Assembly (NCBI RefSeq): GCF_011050365.1
Contig: NZ_DRFV01000008.1
Location: 124,001 to 188,000, forward strand
Length of the DNA: 64,000 nucleotides
Source: Pseudohongiella sp.
GTDB taxonomy: Bacteria > Pseudomonadota > Gammaproteobacteria > Pseudomonadales > Pseudohongiellaceae
Direction of reading: 5' to 3'
Part shown: positions 44,446 to 52,794 of the stretch, in pieces
Position numbering within the stretch: the stretch's first letter is position 1
How the letters are laid out: every line of letters starts with the position of its first letter
Position numbers and translations under genes: made by a program
The notes under the pieces: model-generated
The model's input: only the letters and a program-made list of their open reading frames with translations
The model's database searches: none
Told to the model about the DNA's origin: nothing

Positions 44446-45912
44446 ATGCCACTCAGCACCTCGCCCAACAGCAAACATGCAGCTCTCTCCAGCCCCCGGC
44501 ATAACGCTGGCCTATGGCGAACTTTGGCTAGTCTATGGCGCACTGTGCAAGCTGCACTCGCCGCCTTGGCGTTGACGCTGACGATGTCTGGCCTTGCGCA
44601 AGGCCAGACAGAGCAACATCAGGCCGAACCTGTCACGCAAACCTGCCCCGACCTGTTACCACTGCTGCAGCAAAACCCGCAACTGCCCGCGGACTGGGCG
44701 CAAATTGCAGAGCAGCTTGAGCCACTGCTGGCCCGCTGTCTGCGCAGCACAGAGTATTTTGCCTTAAGAGGCGCGGCGCAAATGAACATGGGACGCCTGG
44801 ATCGGGCCCTGGAGTCACTGGAGCGCGCCCTGCTGTTGAATCCCGACAACGGTGGCGCCCAGGTGGATTACGCCCAGGCTCTTTACCTGCAAGGCCAGTT
44901 GTTTTCGGCGCTTGATCTAAACCGGCAACTGCTGGCGCGCGATGACCTGCCCACCGGTCTGCAGAACGTGTTGCAGGAGCGGGAGCAGACCTGGCGTGGC
45001 ATGACCCGCCAAACCAGCCTGCAGGCCGACGTGCTGATGGGTTATGACAATAACCTCAATGGTGCGCCGGAACCCGGGCAAATCACCCTGACCCTTTCGG
45101 GTGAGTCGGTGGTGTTGCCCCTGAATCCGGAGTTTCGCCCCAAAAGCGGCCCGTACCTGAATCTGCGTCTGGGCGGCCGCTATCGCCAGCTCGCGCCGGA
45201 GCACCAGCATAATGTGCTGGTCGAGTTGCGAGGTCGGGTCAGTGAAGATAAGGCATCCGACCTGCTGCAACTGGACACCCGTTACGCCTTTATCAAACCC
45301 GGTAATGAGCGCAGCTGGCAGCTTAATGCCGGCGTGAGTCATTTGCTGTTCGGCGGCAGCCCGCTGTATACCGCCACCGAAGCCGGCGGTCGATTCATGC
45401 CCGACGCCAGTCTGGGCGCCTGCCGGCCGCAAGTCAGTGCCATTGCCCAGCATCAATTGTTTCATAACCAGAGTCGCCTGAACGCGGTAGAAAGCAAAGT
45501 CGGGGTCGGGTTGACCTGTGCATTGTCAAACCGGTTTGGCCCGCAGCAGGTGGTGGCTGAAATCAGTGCCCTGAACAACAGCCCGGTGCGCAACGGTCGG
45601 CCCGGCGGCAGCCGCCAGGGCTGGCAGGCTAATGTCGACTGGCAATGGCAGCTGGCGCGTGGGGTACTGCTAGCCCAGCTCAACCACACTGAAACCGACG
45701 ACAAACGTGGCTATAGCCCCATTCTGGCGGACGGTGCCCGGCGTGACATCAGGCGCAGTTACGCCCTGTTGCAGTATCGCCAACCACTGTTCCCGGGCCG
45801 GCCCGATACCCTGCTGCTGTTCAACGTTTACCACCAAAAACAGCGCAGTAATCTGGAGCTGTTCCGCAGCATCGACAGCACCGTGGAAATCGGCGTCAGT
45901 CATCGCTTCTGA
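44446..45912 (+). CDS. TPR plus outer-membrane beta-barrel protein (Slam-like architecture)
   Basis: 488 residues from the ATG at 44446; the signal peptide core is LAALALTLTMSGLAQGQ. Residues about 55-165 hold tetratricopeptide-like repeats (YFALRGAAQMNMGRLDRALE and LLLNPDNGGAQVDYAQALYL). The remaining 300 residues alternate polar and hydrophobic positions and end in GVSHRF, with the terminal aromatic typical of outer membrane beta-barrels. N-terminal TPR plus C-terminal barrel is the plan of Slam (DUF560) lipoprotein exporters, but I cannot confirm membership. Third gene of the FecR/cyclase cluster; 114 bp gap from the cyclase. Confidence 0.72.
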   Translation: MPLSTSPNSKHAALSSPRHNAGLWRTLASLWRTVQAALAALALTLTMSGLAQGQTEQHQAEPVTQTCPDLLPLLQQNPQLPADWAQIAEQLEPLLARCLRSTEYFALRGAAQMNMGRLDRALESLERALLLNPDNGGAQVDYAQALYLQGQLFSALDLNRQLLARDDLPTGLQNVLQEREQTWRGMTRQTSLQADVLMGYDNNLNGAPEPGQITLTLSGESVVLPLNPEFRPKSGPYLNLRLGGRYRQLAPEHQHNVLVELRGRVSEDKASDLLQLDTRYAFIKPGNERSWQLNAGVSHLLFGGSPLYTATEAGGRFMPDASLGACRPQVSAIAQHQLFHNQSRLNAVESKVGVGLTCALSNRFGPQQVVAEISALNNSPVRNGRPGGSRQGWQANVDWQWQLARGVLLAQLNHTETDDKRGYSPILADGARRDIRRSYALLQYRQPLFPGRPDTLLLFNVYHQKQRSNLELFRSIDSTVEIGVSHRF

Positions 45913-45956
45913 CGGCCTGGAGCGGTCATCTTGCCAAATCCCTGTCTGGCAACTGT

Positions 45957-45987
45957 TTAGACTAATGGCTATTAGCCATTAGTCTAA
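45957..45987. repeat. perfect palindrome, 15-bp arms with 1-bp centre
   Basis: Arms TTAGACTAATGGCTA and TAGCCATTAGTCTAA flank a single T. No T-run follows on the plus strand, so it is not a standard intrinsic terminator. It lies 45 bp after the barrel gene and 305 bp before the RTX gene. It could be a dimer operator, or an RNA hairpin protecting either transcript end. Confidence 0.9.
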
Positions 45988-46037
45988 GCAAAATAGCTGG
46001 TTACACGCTAAAGCTCAGAGTTTTGATGTGTCTTTAC

Positions 46038-46066
46038 TTGTCATTGATACGGGTTCGGCGTATTCT
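46038..46066 (+). promoter_or_regulatory. candidate sigma-70 promoter for the RTX/S-layer-like gene
   Basis: TTGTCA (5 of 6 to TTGACA), a 17-bp spacer, and TATTCT (4 of 6 to TATAAT). Transcription would begin near 46073. Chosen by eye only. Confidence 0.45.
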
Positions 46067-46292
46067 AGGTGCGCTTGTCCGCTTGTGGCACACTTTTGAG
46101 TGCGTTTCCTGAGTGGCCCAAGTGAGAGTTTGTCAGGCTTTGCGGAGTAATGTTCTTTGATGTGATTGAGGTCACAGGGAAGAACGCTTGCCTCGTATAT
46201 TCTTGGCACAGCCGATATGCGGTCATTTGCTGTTTAGGCATGTCACAATCGGATAAAACAATTTGGAATTAATCCTTAAGGAGTTACAACAG

Positions 46293-48752
46293 ATGGCGAC
46301 ACAAGAAACTCGTGCAGAACTGATCACCATAGTAGTAGCAATGTTTGACGCTGCTCCCGGTGTTGCAGTCCTCTCTGACCTGACAGCCGCTTCCGATGCT
46401 GGCAACAGCAACACTGCAATTGCTGCAAGCCTGGCCAACAGCGCTGAATTCAAAAGCATTTTCCCAACATTCCAGACCAATGCTGAGTTCGTCAGCAAGT
46501 TTGTTGACCAGATGGTCGGCAGCCTGGTCTCAGAAGCTGAGAAAACTACTGTCAAGACAGCTCTGACCGCAGAAATGAACGCTGGCGCAACTCGCGTTGA
46601 TGTGGTTCTGACTGCTGTAGCTGCCCTGAAAGCAATCCCGACAACTGACACCGTGTGGGGCAACGCTTCTGCTGCCTTTACTAACAAGGTTGAAGTTGCT
46701 ACATACCACACAGTTGAAAAGCAGCAGCCGACAACTAGCCTGGCAGACCTCCAGGCAGAACTGGCTACAGTAGACAACACTGCAGCAAGCGTGACTTCTG
46801 CAAAAGCAGAGCTTGATGGCGAAGCCGCTGCAGGCCAGACATTCACCCTCACCACAGGCGTAGATAATGTCACCGGTACAGTTGCTAACGATACCATTAG
46901 CGCTGTTGTTGCAACATCCGGAGCGACTTTAAGCGCAGCCGACCAGGTTGATGGCGGAGCAGGTACGGATACTCTGAACCTGACAGCAGACACTGCTGGT
47001 GCTAGTGCTATTCCTGCTACTTTTTTCAAAAATGTAGAGATAGCCAATGTTCGAAACGTTTCGGGTAACGATCAAACACTTAACGGTGCCAACTTCGATT
47101 CCGAATCACAGGTCTGGTCTGACCGTTCTACGAGCAAGGTAATTGTTACCAACTTGGCGGCTGGTGCGACTGCCGGTTTGAAGGGCAGTGGCTCTAACGT
47201 TGCTTTTGACTTTGGCTACGCTACTGCAAGTTCAGCCGCAACTCTTGCCGTTGCTGACGGCGTAGCTGGCGGTGCGGTTGATATAACCAGCGCTCCGACA
47301 AGCGTGACTGTCAGTTCCAGTGGCGCAGCGAACACTATCGGTGCCCTGACTTTGGGCGGCTCTGCCACTGCATTGACCATTAACGCGACTACTAACCTGA
47401 CTACCAGCGGCATCACTCAATTCACTGGTACTTCTGGCAAGATCACGGCAACTGGTGCAGGCAACGTTAGTATTGGCACATTGGAAAACACTACAGTTAA
47501 GACTGTTGATGCTTCCGGCCTGAGCGGTAAACTGACGACTACTCTGAACAGCAATGCCGGTATCGTTGTGACCGGTGGTTCTGGTGATGACACAATCACG
47601 ACTGGTGCTGTTCTTGCCGGTACTGCATCAGTTGATGCAGGCGCAGGTACAGATACTTTGGTCGTTGCTGATGATGCTCATATAACCGCTACTAGTGGCG
47701 CGAAGTACAAGAGCTTTGAAACAGTACGTTTGACTGAAGCTTCGGGTACTTTGGATGTTTCCAATCTGGCAACAAACAATACAATCACTGCCGTTCAGTC
47801 TGGCAGCACTGGTCTGACTTTCAACAACCTGAATGCCACTCAAGCAGGTAACGTGCAGGTAGTAGCTGACGGTGCTGTGCTGACACTCGGCGTAAAAGAT
47901 GCCGGTACAGTTGGCCAGCTGGACACTGTTAAGGTCATTATGTCTGCGACGAATGCCGCTCGCACATTGACCAACGTGGTCGCTTCCGATGTTGAAACTG
48001 TTGAGATTATGGCAAGCACCGGTACCGGTACTGCAACTGTTTCAGCATTCAATCATCAAGATACCAACAAGATTATCCTGAGTGGTTCTTCGGCTCTGTC
48101 GTTCACTACGGCAACGTCGAACGCCAACATCAACAGCCAGATCGATGGTTCTGCCGCAACTGGTAAGCTGACCATAGATGCCGGTAATACCGGTACTAAT
48201 GGCTTGAAAATCACTGGTGGCTCGGCCGATGATACAATTACCGGTACTGGCCAAGCTGACGTGATTGTTGGTGGAGCAGGTAAGGATAAAATCACAGGTG
48301 GTGTTGGTGCTGATACGCTGACTGGTGGTGCTGATGCGGATACGTTCATTTTCGCGAATACCGCAACTGGCCTGCCTTCTGCGACAAACTTTGATACTAT
48401 CACTGACTTCGCGAAAGGGTCTGATATCATCGATGGTCCGGCAGCGCTCACCATTAGCACAAGTGCAACAGCTTCTGTTGGAACGGCTGCTATTAATGCC
48501 GAAGGTATAGCGACTTTTGTTGCTGCTGACGACACATTGGCTGAGAAGCTCACAGCGGTCGCGGCTGGCGTGGAAGTAGCTACTGCAACTACTGCAAACG
48601 ACATTGCGATCTTTGAGCATAGTGGCGATAGCTATGTCTTCATCTCAGACGCTACAGCTGGTCTTTCGGCTACTGACGTTCTGATCAAGTTGACAGGCGT
48701 GACTGGTTTGACTGATAGCACGATCACTTCAGGTGATCTGACTATTGCATAA
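46293..48752 (+). CDS. RTX/S-layer-like surface protein, predicted type I secretion substrate
   Basis: 819 residues from the ATG at 46293, with a strong AAGGAG 9 bp upstream. The composition is Ala/Thr/Ser/Gly/Val-rich and acidic, with no cysteine seen, typical of S-layer proteins. The N-terminal region (about residues 1-170) is helical (LITIVVAMFDAAPGVAVLSD and FVSKFVDQMVGSLVSEAEK). A long beta-rich repetitive middle with VDGGAGTDTLNL and VDAGAGTDTLVVAD nonapeptides follows. Near residues 640-690 there is a compact RTX calcium block (GGSADDTITGTGQADVIVGG, GKDKITGGVGADTLTGG). No Sec signal is present and the C-terminus ends SGDLTIA, as in PrtD-exported proteins. The plan recalls Caulobacter RsaA. 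It has its own terminator downstream. Confidence 0.88.
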   Translation: MATQETRAELITIVVAMFDAAPGVAVLSDLTAASDAGNSNTAIAASLANSAEFKSIFPTFQTNAEFVSKFVDQMVGSLVSEAEKTTVKTALTAEMNAGATRVDVVLTAVAALKAIPTTDTVWGNASAAFTNKVEVATYHTVEKQQPTTSLADLQAELATVDNTAASVTSAKAELDGEAAAGQTFTLTTGVDNVTGTVANDTISAVVATSGATLSAADQVDGGAGTDTLNLTADTAGASAIPATFFKNVEIANVRNVSGNDQTLNGANFDSESQVWSDRSTSKVIVTNLAAGATAGLKGSGSNVAFDFGYATASSAATLAVADGVAGGAVDITSAPTSVTVSSSGAANTIGALTLGGSATALTINATTNLTTSGITQFTGTSGKITATGAGNVSIGTLENTTVKTVDASGLSGKLTTTLNSNAGIVVTGGSGDDTITTGAVLAGTASVDAGAGTDTLVVADDAHITATSGAKYKSFETVRLTEASGTLDVSNLATNNTITAVQSGSTGLTFNNLNATQAGNVQVVADGAVLTLGVKDAGTVGQLDTVKVIMSATNAARTLTNVVASDVETVEIMASTGTGTATVSAFNHQDTNKIILSGSSALSFTTATSNANINSQIDGSAATGKLTIDAGNTGTNGLKITGGSADDTITGTGQADVIVGGAGKDKITGGVGADTLTGGADADTFIFANTATGLPSATNFDTITDFAKGSDIIDGPAALTISTSATASVGTAAINAEGIATFVAADDTLAEKLTAVAAGVEVATATTANDIAIFEHSGDSYVFISDATAGLSATDVLIKLTGVTGLTDSTITSGDLTIA

Positions 48753-48800
48753 TCTTTCTCACTGAGAAAGCTACCTGTTTTCGAATAGGTTAAGTAAAAA

Positions 48801-48830
48801 GCCTCCGACTTCGGTCGGGGGCTTTTTTTT
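48801..48830 (+). terminator. intrinsic terminator after the RTX/S-layer-like gene
   Basis: A nine-pair stem GCCTCCGAC / GTCGGGGGC (one T-G pair) closes a TTCG tetraloop and is followed by eight T bases. An A-run precedes it, so it could also stop minus-strand transcripts. It lies 48 bp after the stop codon. Confidence 0.95.
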
Positions 48831-49000
48831 GGAGAGGCAATGACCAACTGAAGAATACGAGCCGAGTAATAGCTGCGAATATTGCATTGCGATTCAGTGC
48901 GCTAGTCAATATTTATCTATGTTATAGATTTATGGCAACGCCTAATGGTAAAAGTATATTTTACGGCACAAATACTTAGGGTAATCGAAAGGGGTGTGTA

Positions 49001-50536
49001 ATGAGCAAATGGAGTGCGGGTTATACAGCCGATGTTGGTTATACATTTGGCTACTATACTGAGCTGAACCCGCTGAGAATAAAATTTGCTTTCTTGAACA
49101 AAGGGCTGGTATTTCCGGAGGTAGGGACCGCTTGTGAACTTGGCTTTGGGCAGGGATTGAGTGCCACGCTTCATGCTGCCGCATCGATAACGAAATGGTT
49201 CGGTACTGATTTTAATCCGGCGCAAGCGAGCTTTGCTCAGGAGCTTGCCGCTGTCTCAGGTGCGGAAGCGCGCCTTTATGACGAATCTTTCGAGGAATTT
49301 GCAGCACGCGATGAATTGCCGGAGTTCGAGTATATCGGATTGCATGGAATTTGGAGCTGGATTTCGGACGAGAACAGAGCGATTGTGGTAGATTTTGTCC
49401 GTCGTAAACTCAAGGTGGGCGGTGTTCTGTATGTTAGCTACAACACATTGCCTGGCTGGGGTACGTTTGCACCTATGCGGCATTTAATGACGGAGCACGC
49501 TGAAGTTATCGGCGCGCAGGGCAGGGGCATCGTGTCACGTATCGATGGCGCTATCGAATTCGCTGACAAACTGATAGCGACGCAGCCGTTGTTCGGTCGC
49601 GCCAACCCTGCAGTAGGTGACAGGATAACAAAACTTAAGGGGCAAAATCGACACTATCTTGCCCATGAGTTCTTCAATCGCGACTGGCACCCGATGCACT
49701 TTGCTACCATGGCAGAGTGGTTGGAGGCAGCTAAAGTGACTTATGCGTGCTCTGCGCACTATCTTGACAATATCGATACGGTTAATTTGAGTGAAGAGCA
49801 AAGAACATTTTTGAACGACATTCCGAATGACATGTTTCGTGAATCAGTTCGTGACTTCATGGTAAACCAGCAGTTTCGAAGAGACTATTGGGTCAAGGGT
49901 GCTCGGACGCTCAATGCGCTTGAGCGAGCTGAAGTGATTCGAGAACAAAGGGTTATACTCGTCACGCATCGCCCTGATGTGTCTCTAAAAGTGACAGGGG
50001 CTCAAGGTGAGGCTGCTATGAATGAAGGCATTTACAATCCATATCTTGATCTTATGGCGGATCACAAGCCACGTACATTGGCACAAATAGAGCAAGCTTT
50101 AATCAAAGACAATATAAATTTAGGAAAAATCATAGAGGCCACCCTTGTGCTTTCCTCTTCGGGCCACATCGCGCCGGTGCAGGAGGAGAGGTTTATTCAA
50201 AAAGCCAAAAAGCACGCTGATAAACTAAACTCCGTGATTTGCTCAAAAGCCAGAAGTAGCAACGATATAGGCTTTCTTGCCAGCCCGGTTACTGGCGGGG
50301 GTGTTCAGGTCTCGCGATTCAATCAGATGTTTATGCTGGCGATAGACCAGGGGCTCAAACAGCCGGGCGAATGGGCGAATTTCGCGTGGCGGTTGCTGGA
50401 CCTGCAGGGTCAGAAGCTTCTCAAGGATGGGAGTACGCTGGAGAGCGCCGAGGAAAATATTGCTGAACTGACAGAGGAAGCTGACAAATTTGCGCAGAAA
50501 CGACTACCAGCACTTAAAGCTTTACTAATAGTCTGA
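49001..50536 (+). CDS. SAM-dependent methyltransferase, protein-lysine-methyltransferase (PKMT)-like
   Basis: 511 residues. The N-terminal class I methyltransferase fold has the SAM motif VGTACELGFGQGLSATLH near residue 40, the acidic ribose site WFGTDFNPAQASFAQ, and YVSYNTLPGWGTFAPMRHLM, a segment I associate with the family carrying a 'methyltransferase regulatory domain'. That middle domain (about residues 230-330) and a winged-helix-like C-terminal part follow. Members such as rickettsial PKMT1 methylate lysines of outer-membrane surface proteins. The position right after an S-layer-like gene suggests that protein as substrate; this is inference. Codon use looks more A/T-rich than the flanks. 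Confidence 0.8.
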   Translation: MSKWSAGYTADVGYTFGYYTELNPLRIKFAFLNKGLVFPEVGTACELGFGQGLSATLHAAASITKWFGTDFNPAQASFAQELAAVSGAEARLYDESFEEFAARDELPEFEYIGLHGIWSWISDENRAIVVDFVRRKLKVGGVLYVSYNTLPGWGTFAPMRHLMTEHAEVIGAQGRGIVSRIDGAIEFADKLIATQPLFGRANPAVGDRITKLKGQNRHYLAHEFFNRDWHPMHFATMAEWLEAAKVTYACSAHYLDNIDTVNLSEEQRTFLNDIPNDMFRESVRDFMVNQQFRRDYWVKGARTLNALERAEVIREQRVILVTHRPDVSLKVTGAQGEAAMNEGIYNPYLDLMADHKPRTLAQIEQALIKDNINLGKIIEATLVLSSSGHIAPVQEERFIQKAKKHADKLNSVICSKARSSNDIGFLASPVTGGGVQVSRFNQMFMLAIDQGLKQPGEWANFAWRLLDLQGQKLLKDGSTLESAEENIAELTEEADKFAQKRLPALKALLIV

Positions 50537-50618
50537 GCAAACAAACCAGCTGTACAAATGCAACGGCAACCACTAAGGTGATGCGCCAATATCGAATCAT
50601 TAAGTATCAGGAGTTATC

Positions 50619-51413
50619 ATGGGTGCATGGGTAGCGCTTTCACGGAAGGAACATCTCGTCAGCCGTTGTCGTCCACGCGAAGGTTTTGAATTTGCGGCTT
50701 CGCGCCAAGTAATACCGGTGATTCTTGCTGAAGTTGTCAAGTTGGTGCCTCACTACGTGACGGGTTTTGTAGAGTCCGATGACGGCTCCTATCAATTGGT
50801 GGCGTTGGTGGGCGTTGGCGGGCATAGAAATCTTTATGTCAACAAGGCGTCCCAGTGGCTTTGCAACTACGTACCGGCAAGCTTGAGAGCGTACCCGTTT
50901 ACTCTTCTAAATGACGCTGACGGAAAGAAGGTTCTTTGTGTCGATGAAGACTACCTCAGTGAAGATGAATCCTTGCCTCGGATCTTCGAGGACGACGGCA
51001 CTCTAAGTAAAGGAGCTGCAGATACGTTGGAATTTATCACCAAATGTGAGCAAAACCGTTTAGCGACTTCTGATGTTTGTTCAGCACTTGCAGGCGCAGG
51101 TCTTATTAAGCCTTGGGAAATCGCAATTGATCGAGGCGAGGACTTCGAGTCAGCAAAGATCGACGGTTTGCATAGAATCGATGAAGAAAAATTCGACTCC
51201 ATAGGCGCGGACAGCCTGTTAGCTTTGCGCAATGCGGGCGCATTGGGGCTGGCGTACGCGCAGATTTTTTCAACTGCACAAATGGAGCAATTGACGCAGC
51301 GGGCTAAATATCTGGCGAATGAAAGCTCAAAAGTGCCCCCTTCTTCCAGTTTGGAGAATTTGTTTAGCAGCGATGATTCTGGCTCGTTGAATTTCGATGC
51401 ACTTGATTCATGA
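50619..51413 (+). CDS. SapC-family protein
   Basis: 264 residues. It begins WVALSRKEHLVSRCRPREGF, followed by AASRQVIPVILAEVVKLVPH and YQLVALVGVGGHRNLYVNKA. The middle part ASQWLCNYVPASLRAYPFTL is the most typical stretch of SapC proteins, named from the S-layer gene cluster of Campylobacter fetus, whose function is unsettled. The C-terminal region is acidic and Ser-rich (LENLFSSDDSGSLNFDAL). No signal peptide is seen, so it acts in the cytoplasm. It follows the methyltransferase by 82 bp with AGGAG at 50610-50614 and is probably part of the same operon. Confidence 0.82.
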   Translation: MGAWVALSRKEHLVSRCRPREGFEFAASRQVIPVILAEVVKLVPHYVTGFVESDDGSYQLVALVGVGGHRNLYVNKASQWLCNYVPASLRAYPFTLLNDADGKKVLCVDEDYLSEDESLPRIFEDDGTLSKGAADTLEFITKCEQNRLATSDVCSALAGAGLIKPWEIAIDRGEDFESAKIDGLHRIDEEKFDSIGADSLLALRNAGALGLAYAQIFSTAQMEQLTQRAKYLANESSKVPPSSSLENLFSSDDSGSLNFDALDS

Positions 51414-51475
51414 AAAAATCATAAGCTCGAGCTACATGTGCACAACAAGGCAATGGCGTCGCCCCTGGAGTCGAG

Positions 51476-52135
51476 ATGACCACTCAGAACCCCAAAGACA
51501 CTACCTATCCCATCAGCAAACAGTTCAACATGCACTTCAGTCCCTATGAAGACCGCCTGGTTGTGCGGGCAAAACGGGTAGGTGATAGCGAGGTGCATAT
51601 GTTGCTTACCCGGCGCATGGTGATGCTGATCTTGCAGCAGTTGCTGAACAAGCTGCCCGAGCTGACCGGACTGGAGAAGACGCCGGCGATGTATTGGCAG
51701 GAAGTGCTACAAATGGCACATCAGGAGGCAATGGCCTCCAAGGTCGCTGCTGATAAAGAGATTGCTGATCGGCAAATGGCTGCGCAGGCAGACAACGCTG
51801 AGGAAAGGAAGGAAGTGGAGAGTGGGGCGTCCGATGGTGCGGATTCAGGCCCTGAGCATGTATTCCTGGCAACCGAGCTGGCGGTGCAGTCCGGCGATGA
51901 ACGCCTGATGCTGGCTTTTAAAGGCCTGCCCATGCCCGACGCGATGGTCAAGCCCAGCCAGTTCGTGCCCATTTTTGCCATCCCGCTGGAGGTGGAAAAT
52001 GTGCACCAGCTGATAGAGCTGCTGATTGATAAATGTCAGCAGGCGCAGTGGCACCTGCCGCTGGAGCTGCCGTGGATTGAGCCTCCGACGGAGGACACAG
52101 GCAACAACAAGAAATATTCTTTGCGCCATCATTAA
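51476..52135 (+). CDS. unknown cytoplasmic protein at the end of the S-layer-like cluster
   Basis: 219 residues, not recognised. No signal peptide or membrane segment. Two beta/alpha portions, residues about 15-75 (FNMHFSPYEDRLVVRAKR, LLTRRMVMLILQQLLNKLP) and about 125-200 (FLATELAVQSGDERLMLAFK, IPLEVENVHQLIELLIDKCQ), look like two halves of one fold. They are separated by a charged Ala/Glu-rich linker near residues 85-120. It ends in a basic tail. It follows sapC by 62 bp with a GGAG ribosome site (51467-51470). It may support secretion or modification of the surface protein, but only position suggests that. Confidence 0.68.
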   Translation: MTTQNPKDTTYPISKQFNMHFSPYEDRLVVRAKRVGDSEVHMLLTRRMVMLILQQLLNKLPELTGLEKTPAMYWQEVLQMAHQEAMASKVAADKEIADRQMAAQADNAEERKEVESGASDGADSGPEHVFLATELAVQSGDERLMLAFKGLPMPDAMVKPSQFVPIFAIPLEVENVHQLIELLIDKCQQAQWHLPLELPWIEPPTEDTGNNKKYSLRHH

Positions 52136-52174
52136 GCCCTTTACATCCCAATAGCCCATCCAGCGCTGACAGTG

Positions 52175-52225
52175 TATAATGCGACCGTACATGATCTGCA
52201 GCACTCTGTTCCGACGTACAGAGTG
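52175..52225 (+). promoter_or_regulatory. candidate promoter and leader hairpin of the cytochrome c5 gene
   Basis: A perfect -10 hexamer TATAAT at 52175-52180 has no good -35 partner. Downstream, in the presumed leader, CACTCTGT (52202-52209) pairs with ACAGAGTG (52218-52225) around an 8-nt loop, about 30 nt before the start codon. It may stabilise the message or regulate translation. Confidence 0.5.
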
Positions 52226-52255
52226 TCTAGTCTTTTCCAAGCCAGGAGTTGAAGA

Positions 52256-52696
52256 ATGTTGAGCAACGGTCTTAAATCCCGTGTAGTTAAACTCGGCCTG
52301 TTGGTTCTGAGTCTCGGTCTTGCCGGCTCAGTATGGGCTCAGTCCATGAGTGAGCAGCAGATTGCCGAGCGTCTGCAGCCGGCGGGTAATGTATGCCTGG
52401 CCGGTGAAGAGTGCGCCTCCGGTGGTGCTACCGTGGCGGCGAGTGCCGCCAGTGCTGTATTCAGTGCAGAAGCCACCTATAACCAGTATTGTGCAATGTG
52501 CCACAACACCGGTATGGCCGGTGCGCCGGAGCGCAGCAACGCTGCCCATTGGGAAGCGCGTATCGCGGATGCCGGCATTGACACGATAGTCAGCAATGCG
52601 ATCAGTGGTATTAATGCCATGCCGCCGCGCGGCATGTGTTCAACCTGTTCGGATGACCAGATCGCCGAGCTGGTGGATTACCTGTCAGGTAATTAG
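52256..52696 (+). CDS. cytochrome c5-family monohaem protein
   Basis: 146 residues with a signal peptide (LGLLVLSLGLAGSVWAQS) and an AGGAG ribosome site at 52242-52246. A Gly/Ala linker precedes the haem site YNQYCAMCHNTGMAGAPE. The conserved c5 segment INAMPPRGMCSTCSDDQIAE holds the axial Met region and an extra CxxC that forms a disulfide in cytochrome c5. It is a small periplasmic electron carrier. A second c5 gene follows 98 bp later; they are paralogs with about 70-residue similar cores. Confidence 0.92.
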   Translation: MLSNGLKSRVVKLGLLVLSLGLAGSVWAQSMSEQQIAERLQPAGNVCLAGEECASGGATVAASAASAVFSAEATYNQYCAMCHNTGMAGAPERSNAAHWEARIADAGIDTIVSNAISGINAMPPRGMCSTCSDDQIAELVDYLSGN

Positions 52697-52794
52697 AAAA
52701 TCCTTTGATTATTCATCTGCGGTTCAGTTTGAATGGCAGATAATGACTGTAAAACCGCAGTACTAATTTAATGCGTGACGTAAGGGGTATTAAC

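Larger units (their letters stand above)
45913..46292 (+). promoter_or_regulatory. 380-bp leader region of the RTX/S-layer-like gene
   Basis: No gene is seen here. It holds a perfect 31-bp palindrome (45957-45987), a candidate sigma-70 promoter (46038-46066) and a long leader of about 220 nt ending in AAGGAG at 46278-46283. Long structured leaders are common for very highly expressed surface-layer genes. Confidence 0.6.

Noticed and set aside
48042-48620. Overlapping minus-strand frames opposite the RTX gene
   Set aside because: A consequence of repetitive Ala/Thr/Gly codons on the plus strand.
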